DNA of 64,000 nucleotides from Mucilaginibacter_A sp050954285 (GCA_050954285.1 JBPBPL010000007.1:124001-188000), one strand, 5' to 3'; numbered from the stretch's first letter, positions 7,832-16,773 are shown. The notes: a model not told the origin generated them from the letters alone. Numbers and translations: made by a program.

Positions 7832-9313
7832 TCAAACAACCTTAGCCAGTTTCGCATCTTCATTGATCCGTTTAATCATATTGGTGGTAGAATGATCAGG
7901 CACCAACGGAATAAACGCCACTTTTCCGCCAACTTCTTCTACAACGCTGGCTTCCGGCAGGTTCTGCATATTGTAATCGCCTCCTTTGATGTAATACTGT
8001 GGTTTTACTGCGCGGATTAAGGCTGACGGCGTATCATCATTTACAGAACCGAACGGCACGATATGATCGATAGAAGTTAAACCCGAAAGCACATAAATAC
8101 GATCAGCCAGTTCATTAATTGGCCGGGTAGAACCTTTTAAACGGCGGATACTTTCATCATTGTTCAAACCTACAATTAGCACGTCGCCATAATTTTTAGA
8201 TTGATTAAGGTAGCTGACGTGGCCGGAATGCAAAATATCAAAACAACCATTCGTAAACACAATATTTTTGCCCTGCTGATGATAAAACTGGCATAATTCT
8301 TCCAGCTCCGGCGCGCCGGAAACGTATTTATCCTGGGTAGAGAAAAACGCTTTCAACTCGTTTAAAAAGCAAGGAGCAGTAGCCGTTTTTCGGATGGCAA
8401 CCGTTGCAGCAGCTATAGCTAGTTCAGCTGCCTCTGCACTGCTTGCACCAGAACATTGGGCTAAAGTAAAAGTGCTGATAAAAGTATCACCGGCACCTAC
8501 AACATGCGGATTTTCAACCTCATGCGCTGGACTGTGATGGGTATATTGGCCTTTTTCAAAAACCATGCAGCCATCTTCATCCAACGTAAGCGTAATGTGT
8601 TCTGCGCCAGTTAACCGGTACAAAGTCGGGCCATAATTTTTTAACTGTTCAATTCGGTTTTTGCTGAGGCTTTGCAGATTTAGTAACCCAATGGCTTCTA
8701 CATAGTTTGGTTTTACTACCGAAGGCTGCAAAGGTGTAAACAACGGCAGATTTTTAGAATCTAAAGCCAGATAAGCAGGTGATTGCTGTTGCATCTGCTG
8801 CAAAAATTCAATCAAAGCCGGCGTAAACAAACCGGCTTTGTAATCGCCTAAAACAACCGCATCAAAACGGCTGTAATCAGACTTTAAATACTCAAATATT
8901 TTTTGTTCCGAATCAGCAGAGGGCGGGTTTTGTGTTCCGCAATCAAAACGGCTCAGCAATTGGCCGTTGGAAACCAGCCGGGTTTTTGTAACCGTTGTCC
9001 GGAAAGGTTCGCGCACAATGGCCTCACAATTTATGCCGGCTTTCTCCATAAAAGCACAGGCTTTGTTGCCATCTTCGTCCTCACCCGCAATTGCTAAAAA
9101 GCTTACTTGTGCACCTAAAGCTTTTAAATTGATAGCCGCATTGGCTGCACCGCCCGGAATCTCTTCCCGATCAGAAATAGTAACGACAGGAACAGGCCCT
9201 TCCGGAGAAAGCCGGAAACTATCACCTTTCAGGTAAATATCCATCACCAGATCACCAATTACCAGCACTTTCAACTGGCTAAAATGATCCATAATTTTCT
9301 CGTTCCTGCTCAT
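7832..9313 (-). CDS. hldE: Bifunctional heptose 7-phosphate kinase / heptose 1-phosphate adenylyltransferase
   Basis: Makes ADP-heptose for LPS: phosphorylates D-glycero-beta-D-manno-heptose 7-phosphate, then adenylylates the 1-phosphate. The N-terminal PfkB/ribokinase domain (about residues 15-325) shows VLVIGDLVMDIYLKGD, IPGGAANAAINLKALGA and the catalytic NPHVVGAGDTFISTF. The C-terminal nucleotidyltransferase domain shows IVFTNGCFDILHSGHVSYL and GLNNDESIRRLKG. I choose the ATG at 9313 (493 residues). The longer frame starts with TTG at 9358 and adds 15 residues made almost entirely of two dispersed-motif copies. The ATG itself is the last part of one copy. Probably downstream of the SDR gene in one transcript. 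Confidence 0.93.
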   Translation of the reverse strand: MSRNEKIMDHFSQLKVLVIGDLVMDIYLKGDSFRLSPEGPVPVVTISDREEIPGGAANAAINLKALGAQVSFLAIAGEDEDGNKACAFMEKAGINCEAIVREPFRTTVTKTRLVSNGQLLSRFDCGTQNPPSADSEQKIFEYLKSDYSRFDAVVLGDYKAGLFTPALIEFLQQMQQQSPAYLALDSKNLPLFTPLQPSVVKPNYVEAIGLLNLQSLSKNRIEQLKNYGPTLYRLTGAEHITLTLDEDGCMVFEKGQYTHHSPAHEVENPHVVGAGDTFISTFTLAQCSGASSAEAAELAIAAATVAIRKTATAPCFLNELKAFFSTQDKYVSGAPELEELCQFYHQQGKNIVFTNGCFDILHSGHVSYLNQSKNYGDVLIVGLNNDESIRRLKGSTRPINELADRIYVLSGLTSIDHIVPFGSVNDDTPSALIRAVKPQYYIKGGDYNMQNLPEASVVEEVGGKVAFIPLVPDHSTTNMIKRINEDAKLAKVV

Positions 9314-9368
9314 ACTGTTTTTATCAATGGTTTTTTGTGCCGATGCTGTTTTTATCAACCTAAAATTT
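9312..9368. repeat. Two direct copies of the dispersed motif with tail, between SDR and hldE
   Basis: ATACTGTTTTTATC (9312-9325) and ATGCTGTTTTTATC (9343-9356) lie 31 bases apart in the same orientation. The second has the tail AACCTAAAATTT (9357-9368). On the minus strand the first copy ends in the hldE start codon (...CAGTATG) and the tail overlaps the SDR stop codon. Confidence 0.85.
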
Positions 9369-10092
9369 AAGGCCAGCTGGTCTCCATTAAAGGTAAAATT
9401 AAAATTTCCGGTACTACTGTATCGGTATCATCCTCAATGATATAACGGATTTTGGTAGCTACGTTTTTTGGATCCTGTAAATTTTGTGGTGGAATATCCG
9501 GAAAACGGTCCAGTAAAAACGGCGTGCTCATGCCACCGGCAATAATGGCGGTAACTTTCACATTTACTTTGCGTGCTTCGGTAAAAAGCGCATGACTAAA
9601 GCCGCGTAAACCCCATTTGCTTGCATGATAAACGGAAGCTTCCGTCCAGGCGCGCAACGAAGCGGTGCTTACAATATTGATGATGTTTCCGGATTTTTGT
9701 TCGGACATCACTGCCATAGCGTATTTTGACATTAAAAACGGTCCGCGTAAATTTACAGAAAATGCTGCATCCCACTCAGAAACAGAAAGTTCCATAATGG
9801 ATTTGGTGAAATCTATCCCAGCATTGTTTACCAGAATATTTAGACTGCCGTATTCGCTTTTGATCTTTTCGATCGTGCTTTTAACCGATTCTTCACTGCT
9901 CACGTCCAAACGCATAGCTACAGCTTTTCCACCTTTATCGGTGATTGTTTTTACAGTTTCGGCTGCTTTTTCTTCCTGAATATCGCCTGCAATAACCATT
10001 GCGCCCGCTTCGGCCAGCTGGTAGCAAATCTGCTGCCCAAGCCCTTGCGCGCCGCCGCTTACCAAAGCAACTTTACCTTGTAATTTTTCCAT
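9367..10092 (-). CDS. Short-chain dehydrogenase/reductase
   Basis: 241 residues, classical SDR length. The NAD(P)-binding motif is VALVSGGAQGLGQQI (GGxxGxG variant), NNAG is present (LVNNAGIDF), the catalytic Ser lies in NIVSTASLRAW and the YxxxK motif is YHASKWG. D in VIAGDIQEEK after the second strand suggests NAD preference, an inference from the family. The substrate is unknown. The position between a GT4 gene and hldE suggests sugar or envelope metabolism, but SDRs are too general to be sure. ATG start at 10092. The stop is embedded in the tail of a dispersed motif. Confidence 0.9.
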   Translation of the reverse strand: MEKLQGKVALVSGGAQGLGQQICYQLAEAGAMVIAGDIQEEKAAETVKTITDKGGKAVAMRLDVSSEESVKSTIEKIKSEYGSLNILVNNAGIDFTKSIMELSVSEWDAAFSVNLRGPFLMSKYAMAVMSEQKSGNIINIVSTASLRAWTEASVYHASKWGLRGFSHALFTEARKVNVKVTAIIAGGMSTPFLLDRFPDIPPQNLQDPKNVATKIRYIIEDDTDTVVPEILILPLMETSWP

Positions 10093-10148
10093 TTTTTGGT
10101 TTTAGTTGATATAATTTGTGTTAGGTTGATGCTTTATAAATGCTTCTT

Positions 10149-11138
10149 TTACAGCATGATTTTGGTGTTCCGATGTTGATTGATGGCCGCCTGGAAAACC
10201 CGAAGCCAATCTGCATTAAAACGTTTGATGTCGAAACGTTTTTTAGCCATCGCTTGCCCGGCTGCGCCCATTTGTCTGGCTTTTTCGGGATTGGCCAGCA
10301 AATCTTTCATGGCAGCAATCAGGTAATTAATATCGGTATGGATAATGCCTGTTTCGCCGTTTTTAATCACCGAAGCCAGCTCGGTGGTAGCCAAACCAAC
10401 CACCGGGATGCCCATCGTCATAGCTTCACAAACGGCCAAACCTAAACTGGTAAACCGAATCGGGTTGAAAAAGAAACGGTACTTGCTTAAAAACTCCGGT
10501 AGTTCCGGGTGTAAAACTTCGCCCAAACCTAATCTTTCGGCACCCATGCCAACCAAATCAATCGGTACATTTTTCTGTACTTCCAAAAAAACGTCCAATC
10601 CGAGCCGACGTCCTCGTCTTTCAATATTATTTATAACCACAATTCCGCGTTCCAATTCGCCGGAATAAGGAACTTCACGCACTTCTACGCCGTGCTCAAT
10701 CACTGTAAAAGGCAAATTATTGTTATCCCAAAGCAAACTGTTGAAGTGCGTAACATGCACCAAATTGATATTGTTATCGCTGATAATATGCTTGGTATAA
10801 GGCGTAGTTTCCTGCGGAGGATCATGTTCCAGATAAATTTTCGGCAGTTCGCGCTGTTCGGCAGAAAGGGTTTCAAACTGATCTTCCAGAAAGTTTTTTT
10901 TAGTTTGAAACAGGATGCAGTCCAACTCCAATTCTTTTACTTTTTCTTCCTCAACCTCATGTACGTTTTCTCCAAAAGGAAAAGTTGTGCCACGGCCAAC
11001 ATAACCCGGTTTTGCTTCTTTGCTAACCGGGATATAGATTTCATAACTACCTAAAGATAAGTAATATAGATAAGTACCATGGATGTGCCAGGTAAATATT
11101 TTTAATCTTTTTTGGCCGGTAACAGAAGGCAGTTGCAT
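10149..11138 (-). CDS. Glycosyltransferase family 4 (GT-B fold)
   Basis: 329 residues. The N-terminal domain begins LKIFTWHIHGTYLYYLSLG. The C-terminal donor-binding domain has the GT4 hallmark with E-x7-E spacing in FTSLGLAVCEAMTMGIPVVG followed by TTELASVIKNGETGII, and an RFFFNPIRF lead-in. Retaining nucleotide-sugar transferase; sugar unknown. It is upstream of the SDR and hldE genes on the same strand, fitting a surface-glycan operon. The stop codon TAA at 10149-10151 is supplied by a variant of the dispersed motif (GTAAAAGAAGCAT). Confidence 0.88.
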   Translation of the reverse strand: MQLPSVTGQKRLKIFTWHIHGTYLYYLSLGSYEIYIPVSKEAKPGYVGRGTTFPFGENVHEVEEEKVKELELDCILFQTKKNFLEDQFETLSAEQRELPKIYLEHDPPQETTPYTKHIISDNNINLVHVTHFNSLLWDNNNLPFTVIEHGVEVREVPYSGELERGIVVINNIERRGRRLGLDVFLEVQKNVPIDLVGMGAERLGLGEVLHPELPEFLSKYRFFFNPIRFTSLGLAVCEAMTMGIPVVGLATTELASVIKNGETGIIHTDINYLIAAMKDLLANPEKARQMGAAGQAMAKKRFDIKRFNADWLRVFQAAINQHRNTKIML

Positions 11139-11218
11139 AAAACAGAACAGGATTTTATTTGATGCGTTAACCAGAAATTAACAGGAAGTGTTTTACACAC
11201 AACCGGTTTTTTGAAGCG

Positions 11219-11241
11219 ATACTTCTTTTATCACTCTAAAA
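11219..11241 (+). repeat. Dispersed motif copy (TC form) with tail
   Basis: ATACTTCTTTTATC followed by ACTCTAAAAT. It lies between the GT4 start and the terminator of the DUF2383 gene. Confidence 0.75.
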
Positions 11242-11270
11242 TCATCAGCCTAAAGCAAAAAAACAGGCAT

Positions 11271-11307
11271 AAAAAAAGCATCGCCTTTGCAGGCGATGCT
11301 TTTTTTA
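11271..11307 (-). terminator. Strong intrinsic terminator after the DUF2383 gene
   Basis: AAAAAAAGCATCGCCT and AGGCGATGCTTTTTTT form a perfect stem across a 4-base loop (TTGC). On the minus strand the stem is followed by a T run, so it stops the 11320-11775 transcript before the GT4 gene. Confidence 0.9.
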
Positions 11308-11319
11308 GCTGCTTAAAAA

Positions 11320-11775
11320 TTAAGCGTTTTGCACTTTTAAAGATTGAATCTGAATTAAATCTGATTGGATACCATCGCGTTGTTTTTTCAACAAAGCCAA
11401 GTGATCTGCGTGATCTGTATAATCAGCAATGTAACCATCATATTTTTCTATGGCAGATTTTTCGCCTGTAATAATTGCATCTAAAATAGCTGTGTTATCG
11501 TTTCCGGTAACTGCTTGTTTTACATCAATCCAACCGCGGTGAATGGCACCTAAAATACCACCATTATCATTGTCATCTTCGTTGCCACCATGCTGTTTAA
11601 TGTGTGCCTTTAATTCTGCAGCATAAGCAGCACGCTCTAAAGCATATTTTCCGAAAACGGCTTTCAACTCTAAAGAGTTAGTTGTTTCGGCTGCAGATTC
11701 GTATCCCTGTTTTCCATCATTCAAAATAGTTACTAAGCTATTTAAATCGCTGATGATTTCTTTGTTACTTTCCAT
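11320..11775 (-). CDS. DUF2383 / PA2169-family four-helix-bundle protein
   Basis: 151 residues from the ATG at 11775 (MESNKEIISDLNSLVTIL). The longer frame adds 25 residues with no family match. Four long helices are visible. The first pair carries LNDGKQGYESAAE and FGKYALERAAYAAEL, then comes a flexible acidic loop (GGNEDDNDNGG), then HRGWIDVKQAV and ILDAIITGEKSAIEKYDGYI. This is the ferritin-like PA2169 family, often linked to stress or stationary phase; the biochemical role is unknown. No signal peptide. Single gene with its own strong terminator. The divergent neighbour is the kai operon, with a dispersed motif between them. Confidence 0.9.
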   Translation of the reverse strand: MESNKEIISDLNSLVTILNDGKQGYESAAETTNSLELKAVFGKYALERAAYAAELKAHIKQHGGNEDDNDNGGILGAIHRGWIDVKQAVTGNDNTAILDAIITGEKSAIEKYDGYIADYTDHADHLALLKKQRDGIQSDLIQIQSLKVQNA

Positions 11776-11855
11776 GATCGTCTTTGTAATTTTATTAAAA
11801 AGATAAAACGCAGACAATTGTTTTAAAAATTTAATAGCTGTTAAAATCAAGTTTT

Positions 11856-11880
11856 AAATTTATATCGATAAAAGAAGTAT
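11856..11880 (-). repeat. Dispersed motif copy (TC form) with extended tail
   Basis: The 25 bases, motif plus AT-rich flank AAATTTATATC, are identical to 54653-54677. This copy lies between the divergent DUF2383 and kaiC genes. Confidence 0.8.
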
Positions 11881-11966
11881 TATATCTCAAGGTGCAACGG
11901 TTTTACAGGTTTCCGTTTTTTATTTAATTTTATCGCAGTAATTTAAAATAGATTCTGTTTAAGAAG

Positions 11967-13517
11967 ATGCTTGATCAAAATAACAACCACAATGGTAAAC
12001 TCAAAACCTTACCCAAAACTCCAACTGGAATTTCCGGATTAGACGATATTACCGGTGGCGGCCTGCCAAAAGGACGGCCGTCTTTGTTTTGTGGTGAAGC
12101 CGGTTCGGGCAAAACGCTGTTTTCGTTAGAATTTATTGTGCGTGGAGCAGTGGAATTTAATGAGCCGGGCGTATTTATGGCTTTTGAAGAAAAAGCTGAA
12201 GAGCTGGCCATGAATGTAGCTTCGCTGGGTTTTGATCTGGACGAATTACAAGCCGAAAAAAAAATTAAAGTAGATTATGTGCACATTGACCGGAGCGAAA
12301 TAGAAGAAACCGGCGAGTACGATCTCGATGGCTTGTTTATCCGCTTGGGTTATGCAATTGATAGCATTGGAGCCAAAAGGGTAGTGCTGGATACGATTGA
12401 AAACCTGTTCTCGGGTTTATCCAACCAAACTATTTTGCGTGCAGAATTGCGCCGCCTTTTTCAGTGGCTGAAAGAAAAAGGAGTAACAGCCATTATTACC
12501 GGCGAAAAAGGGGATGGTTCTTTAACGCGCCAGGGTTTGGAAGAATACGTTTCTGATTGTGTGATTTTGCTGGATCATCGGGTTGATAACCAGATATCTA
12601 CGCGCCGTTTACGCATTATTAAATACCGTGGTTCTGTACATGGCACCAACGAATATCCGTTTTTGATTGATGAAGAAGGTATATCGGTTTTGCCAGTTAC
12701 CAGCCTCAAACTCAATAGTGAAGTTTCTTCCGAAAGGATTTCTTCCGGCATAGAGGAGTTGGATAATATGATGAGCGGGAACGGTTTTTTCCGCGGAAGC
12801 AGCATTTTGGTTTCGGGTACCGCCGGAACCGGGAAAACCAGTATTGCAGCTTCTTTTGCCAACGAAACCTGCAATCGCGGAGAAAAGTGTATTTATTTTG
12901 CATTTGAAGAATCGCCAGCCCAGATTATGCGTAACATGCAATCCATCGGCATAAATCTGCAACAGCATGTAAATGATAATTTACTTTATTTTCATGCTTC
13001 GCGCCCAACACTTAACGGCCTGGAAATGCACCTGGTTTCCATTCATAAGCAAATCAGAAAAATTAAGCCGAGGGTAGTTATTCTTGATCCGATCACCAAC
13101 CTTATCACAGTAGGCTTGGTTAGCGAAGTAAAATCTATGTTGATCCGGCTGATTGATTTTTTGCAGGAGGAGCAGATTACGGTGATGTTTACCGCCCTCA
13201 ACCTAAATACTATTGTAAACGAGCAAACAGATGAAGGTGTTTCTTCGTTGGTAGATGCCTGGTTGCTGGTGCGTGATATTGAATTTAATGGCGAACGTAA
13301 CCGAGGTTTGTACATTATGAAATCGCGTGGAATGAAGCATTCTAATCAGGTCCGCGAATTTGTAATCACTAATCAAGGTTTGAATTTGATCGATGTTTAT
13401 TTAGGTCCGGAAGGCGTGCTGACCGGTTCTGCAAGGGAGGCACAGGAAATGAGCGAACATGCCGGAAAAGTAGTTTATAGGCATGGTTTAACCAGAAAAG
13501 ACCGCGAAATAGAGTGA
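11967..13517 (+). CDS. kaiC: KaiC-family double-ATPase, ended by an in-frame TGA
   Basis: 516 residues. Two RecA-like KaiC domains: CI with Walker A GEAGSGKT (residues 43-50) and the paired glutamates in FEE (73-75); CII with GTAGTGKT (284-291) and FEE (313-315). At the cyanobacterial autophosphorylation positions the alignable segment reads VSSLVD (Ser426-Ser427), so phosphorylation is plausible. Expected to form hexamers that interact with the KaiB proteins encoded directly after it. After the TGA at 13515-13517 the same frame stays open for 54 codons of charged, coiled-coil-like sequence that looks like the normal KaiC-family C-terminus. The gene may therefore be truncated by a CGA-to-TGA change, read through, or mis-sequenced at this base. 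Confidence 0.93.
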   Translation: MLDQNNNHNGKLKTLPKTPTGISGLDDITGGGLPKGRPSLFCGEAGSGKTLFSLEFIVRGAVEFNEPGVFMAFEEKAEELAMNVASLGFDLDELQAEKKIKVDYVHIDRSEIEETGEYDLDGLFIRLGYAIDSIGAKRVVLDTIENLFSGLSNQTILRAELRRLFQWLKEKGVTAIITGEKGDGSLTRQGLEEYVSDCVILLDHRVDNQISTRRLRIIKYRGSVHGTNEYPFLIDEEGISVLPVTSLKLNSEVSSERISSGIEELDNMMSGNGFFRGSSILVSGTAGTGKTSIAASFANETCNRGEKCIYFAFEESPAQIMRNMQSIGINLQQHVNDNLLYFHASRPTLNGLEMHLVSIHKQIRKIKPRVVILDPITNLITVGLVSEVKSMLIRLIDFLQEEQITVMFTALNLNTIVNEQTDEGVSSLVDAWLLVRDIEFNGERNRGLYIMKSRGMKHSNQVREFVITNQGLNLIDVYLGPEGVLTGSAREAQEMSEHAGKVVYRHGLTRKDREIE

Positions 13518-13682
13518 AAACGTAAAGTGCTGGAGGCGCAAATTGCAAAGTTGCAAAACGAATTTGAATCTATAGAGGAAGAACTGAACAAGGTTTATGT
13601 AGAAGATGAGTTAGTAAAAGAAGCAGCAGAAAAAACCCGGCTGGAAATGATTAGGTTGCGGGGCAGCGGAAACAATATTTAA
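13518..13682 (+). other. In-frame continuation of kaiC after the TGA (coiled-coil tail)
   Basis: The frame of kaiC continues KRKVLEAQIAKLQ...FESIEEELNKVY...RLEMIRLRGSGNNI and ends in TAA at 13680-13682, 27 bases before kaiB. The heptad-like spacing of Leu/Ile/Val and the fit to REIE-x-KR suggest it is the original C-terminal tail. No good separate start codon is present. Confidence 0.7.
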
Positions 13683-13709
13683 AAAATACCAGTAAAAGAA
13701 GCTCCAAAG

Positions 13710-14009
13710 ATGCAAGAAGTAAAAGAAGATACCTGGGAACTGCGGCTCTACGTGGCAGGAAAAACTGCTAAATCCATTACGGCTTTAAATAACCTGAAAC
13801 GTTATTGTGAAGAGCATTTACACGGGAAATATAAAATTGAAGTAATTGATTTGCTGGAGCATCCGCAGCTGGCCGAAGGCGATCAAATTTTTGCAATTCC
13901 AACTTTGGTAAAAAAGGTACCTGAGCCGGTTCGTAAAATTATTGGTGATTTATCAAACGAAGAAAAAGTACTGGTAGGTTTAAATATCCGGCCGCTTAAA
14001 GTATCATGA
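13710..14009 (+). CDS. kaiB: KaiB-family protein (first copy)
   Basis: 99 residues, thioredoxin-like KaiB fold: ELRLYVAGKTAKSITALNNL, then YKIEVIDLLEHPQLAE, the cis-proline-type segment IFAIPTLVKKVPEPVRKIIG and a C-terminal LSNEEKVLVGL. KaiB binds KaiC and modulates its phosphorylation and ATPase state. Outside cyanobacteria such pairs are usually connected to stress or redox responses rather than a full clock. It overlaps the next kaiB by 4 bases (ATGA), so the two are translationally coupled. Confidence 0.95.
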   Translation: MQEVKEDTWELRLYVAGKTAKSITALNNLKRYCEEHLHGKYKIEVIDLLEHPQLAEGDQIFAIPTLVKKVPEPVRKIIGDLSNEEKVLVGLNIRPLKVS

Positions 14010-14335
14010 GTTATCCAGAAGAGTTTCCGTCTCATATTCCATCAAATGATCAAAAAAATATAATCTACAAACTCAGGTTATTTGTAACCGGGGCATCTCC
14101 AAATTCGTTACGAGCTATTACCAATACCAAACATTTTTGCGAAACCTATTTACCAGGAAAGTATGAGTTGGAAATTATCGATGTGTATCAACAGCCTGAT
14201 TGGGCGCAGCAAGAGCAAATTGTTGCTTTGCCTTTGCTGATCAAAAAATTCCCGCTTCCAGAAAGAAGACTCATTGGTGATATGTCTGATACAGCAAAAA
14301 TATTTAAAGGATTGGGCTTAGAAAAAGCTGGTTAA
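14006..14335 (+). CDS. KaiB-family protein (second copy)
   Basis: 109 residues with the same layout as its neighbour: YKLRLFVTGASPNSLRAITN, YELEIIDVYQQPDWAQQ, IVALPLLIKKFPLPERRLIGD. An extra N-terminal tail of about 20 residues precedes the fold. Tandem divergent kaiB genes suggest division of labour, for example one binding KaiC and one binding the histidine kinase, as with SasA-type thioredoxin-like partners. This is inference. The start overlaps the previous stop; the kinase gene begins 2 bases after its stop. Confidence 0.94.
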   Translation: MSYPEEFPSHIPSNDQKNIIYKLRLFVTGASPNSLRAITNTKHFCETYLPGKYELEIIDVYQQPDWAQQEQIVALPLLIKKFPLPERRLIGDMSDTAKIFKGLGLEKAG

Positions 14336-14337
14336 AA

Positions 14338-16020
14338 ATGCCAATAGTATTAACATATCAAGAATTATTAGGCCAGAATGCAACGTTGCACCAGCAGCTG
14401 GAAGAAGCTAATGATGCAATTGATGCAATCAGAAGTGGCCAAGTTGATGCTTTTATTGTAAAGTCTGGTGATGAACATGAAGTTTATGCACTTCGCAGTG
14501 CCGATCAAACTTATCGGGTTTTTATAGAAAAAATGGCCGAAGGTGCTGTAACGTTAGATAGCCACGGCGTTATCTTATATAGCAACTCGCGTTTTGCCTC
14601 TATTTTAGGGCTCACACTCGAAAAAGTAATTGGAATCGATTTTGAAAACTTTGTTGCGCCGGCATTCAAAAAAGCTTTCCTGAATTTAATTCAAACTGGC
14701 TGGGAAACAGAGGTTAAAGGCGAAATCAGTTTAATCCATTATCAAAACCAGCTAATTCCTTTCTTATTTTCCATCAATGCACTACAAATTGGAGGAGAAG
14801 CTACGCTGAGCATCATTTTGACGGATCTAACTTCCCAAAAAATAACAGAGCAGGAACTTAAAACTAAAAACGAACAGCTGGAAGAAGCACGCCAGGAAGC
14901 CGAAAACCTGAATAACGAGCTGGAAAACATACTCCAGGAACGCACACATGCGCTGCTACTAAGTCAGGAACATTTTAAGTTTTTGGCTGATAATATACCC
15001 GTTATCGTGTGGACGGCTCGGCCAGATGGTTATTTGGATTATTATAACCGACGCTGGTTTGATTATACTGGCTATAACTTCGAGCAATCAGCAGGTTGGG
15101 GATGGAAACCAGCATTACATCCAGATGATTTGGAAAATACGGTTGACATTTGGACTAAATCCGTGCAATCCGGAAAACCGTATGAAATGGAATATCGATT
15201 AAAAAATGCAAAAAACGGGTATTATAGATGGCACATTGCCAAAGCGTTGCCTTTTCAGAATGATGAGGGTGAAATACTTAAATGGTTCGGTACCATCATC
15301 GATATTGAAGATCAGAAAAAGGAAATGGAGAAACGGGATGAATTTATCGGCGTAGCCAGCCACGAACTTAAAACGCCCTTAACCAGTGCCAAAGGTTATA
15401 TTCAACTCATAAATTCATACCAGAAAGAACCTTTGCCGGGTACGGTAAAAACCTTTGTAAAAAAAGCGAACGACTCTTTAAATAAGTTACAGATCTTGGT
15501 TAATGATTTGCTGGATGTAAGTAAAATCCAGGCAGGTAAATTAGAATTCAGTGTAAATGAAATTAACCTTGGTAAGTTAATATCCAATTGCGTAGAAAAC
15601 GCCACGCATATTTATCCGGCTTCTGTCATCATCAATTGCTACACCGAAGATTTTATGATCACCGGTAATTTTGAGCGCTTGGAACAGGTATTAATGAACC
15701 TGATTAACAACGCAATTAAATATTCTGATTCCGATCATCCAATTGATATCAATGCCGAAAAGTTTGGCAATTATATTCGGGTTTCTGTTACCGATAAAGG
15801 CATCGGCCTTACCCCAACAGAAATGGAACGAATTTTTGAACGGTTTTACCGCGTAGAGGATAAAAAGTTTTTAACAAGCGGTTTGGGTATGGGCCTGTTT
15901 ATCTCTTCAGAAATTATTAAAGCACACCGCGGTTTTATGTCGGTAGAGAGCAAATTTAACGAAGGCTCCACCTTTTATTTCAGTTTACCACTTGAAACCG
16001 GTGCTGTTTTTATCAGGTAA
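14338..16020 (+). CDS. PAS-domain sensor histidine kinase of the kai operon
   Basis: 560 residues, no membrane segment, so cytoplasmic. A short N-terminal coiled coil is followed by PAS 1 (about residues 55-165), a long coiled coil (KNEQLEEARQEAENLNNELE), PAS 2 with PAC (about 210-330; HPDDL, YEMEYRLKNAKNGYYRW), the HisKA H-box EFIGVASHELKTPLTSAKGY, the N-box NLINNAIKYS and G-boxes DKGIGL and GLGMGLFIS. It probably reads the KaiC/KaiB state or a redox/light cue. No cognate regulator is next to it. A dispersed motif encodes its last residues (AVFIR) just before the stop. Confidence 0.93.
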   Translation: MPIVLTYQELLGQNATLHQQLEEANDAIDAIRSGQVDAFIVKSGDEHEVYALRSADQTYRVFIEKMAEGAVTLDSHGVILYSNSRFASILGLTLEKVIGIDFENFVAPAFKKAFLNLIQTGWETEVKGEISLIHYQNQLIPFLFSINALQIGGEATLSIILTDLTSQKITEQELKTKNEQLEEARQEAENLNNELENILQERTHALLLSQEHFKFLADNIPVIVWTARPDGYLDYYNRRWFDYTGYNFEQSAGWGWKPALHPDDLENTVDIWTKSVQSGKPYEMEYRLKNAKNGYYRWHIAKALPFQNDEGEILKWFGTIIDIEDQKKEMEKRDEFIGVASHELKTPLTSAKGYIQLINSYQKEPLPGTVKTFVKKANDSLNKLQILVNDLLDVSKIQAGKLEFSVNEINLGKLISNCVENATHIYPASVIINCYTEDFMITGNFERLEQVLMNLINNAIKYSDSDHPIDINAEKFGNYIRVSVTDKGIGLTPTEMERIFERFYRVEDKKFLTSGLGMGLFISSEIIKAHRGFMSVESKFNEGSTFYFSLPLETGAVFIR

Positions 16021-16224
16021 AAACTCCTGCTTTTATTATAATTGTATTTTGTTTCAGGCTGATAACCAAGCAGCTAATCGATACAAAAACCTCGTTTATC
16101 GGTACACTTTGCTGTAGCTGTTTTAAACAAATCAATTTTACATTTTATCATTAAAAATTACGCGGCTGCTTAGCGGCTATTGTAACTGTATTATTCAAAA
16201 AATTATTGGTAAAAACAGTAAATC

Positions 16225-16773
16225 ATGGCCATCGCACAAGTAAAAATCACCTATAAACAAAGCATCGATAGCCATGCAAAAACAGAATTTGAAAAGGCTG
16301 TTTTTAAGGCTACTTATTATCAGTTTTTAATCAAATCCCGGATTTATAATATTGATAATCAGTTTAAAACATTTACACAGATGCTGGAAAATGATATTCG
16401 GGCCAGTTCTTTGAACAAAAAACTGGGTGTTGCAGTGAAGTATTTACTGGATCAATCAACAACAAAAATGCCCGGATTACAAGATAATTTAGGCCGGAAA
16501 ATTAATTTCGTTTCGCAGGAACTGGAGTTACAGGAATCGGATTTACTGGATCAGTCCGTTCATCATCTCCACCTGAATTATACCACCGGAAACCTGATTT
16601 TGCATCAAATTATAGGCGAATATTTACTGCTTTCCATTCCGGTAAGCGAGCAGGACTGCAAAGAAGAAGCCAGTACTTTTATGCTGAAAATGCAGCCGAA
16701 CGTGGCCATTAGTAGTTACCAGGAATACAAAAATTTAGTTGCGTTGGATTTTACCGGCTTTGCAGCCAACTGA
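16225..16773 (+). CDS. Hypothetical protein, 182 residues
   Basis: I do not recognise a family. It is mainly helical, with no signal peptide or membrane segment. Helical stretches include THAKTEF-like HAKTEFEKAVFKATYYQFL, IDNQFKTFTQMLENDIRAS and a middle part LGRKINFVSQELELQESDLL. No clear catalytic motif. About 204 bases separate it from the kai operon, and an own promoter is likely. Coding character (third-position bias) fits neighbouring genes. The stop TGA shares its A with a dispersed-motif copy that begins at 16773. Confidence 0.6.
   Translation: MAIAQVKITYKQSIDSHAKTEFEKAVFKATYYQFLIKSRIYNIDNQFKTFTQMLENDIRASSLNKKLGVAVKYLLDQSTTKMPGLQDNLGRKINFVSQELELQESDLLDQSVHHLHLNYTTGNLILHQIIGEYLLLSIPVSEQDCKEEASTFMLKMQPNVAISSYQEYKNLVALDFTGFAAN

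Noticed and set aside
9314..9358. TTG start extending HldE by 15 residues
   Set aside because: The extension consists of two repeat copies and is not part of the PfkB fold; the ATG at 9313 fits the family start.
13515..13517. kaiC TGA as a selenocysteine codon
   Set aside because: No Sec insertion hairpin or sel genes are visible, KaiC is not a known selenoprotein, and the context (E-x-KR) fits an Arg-to-stop change.
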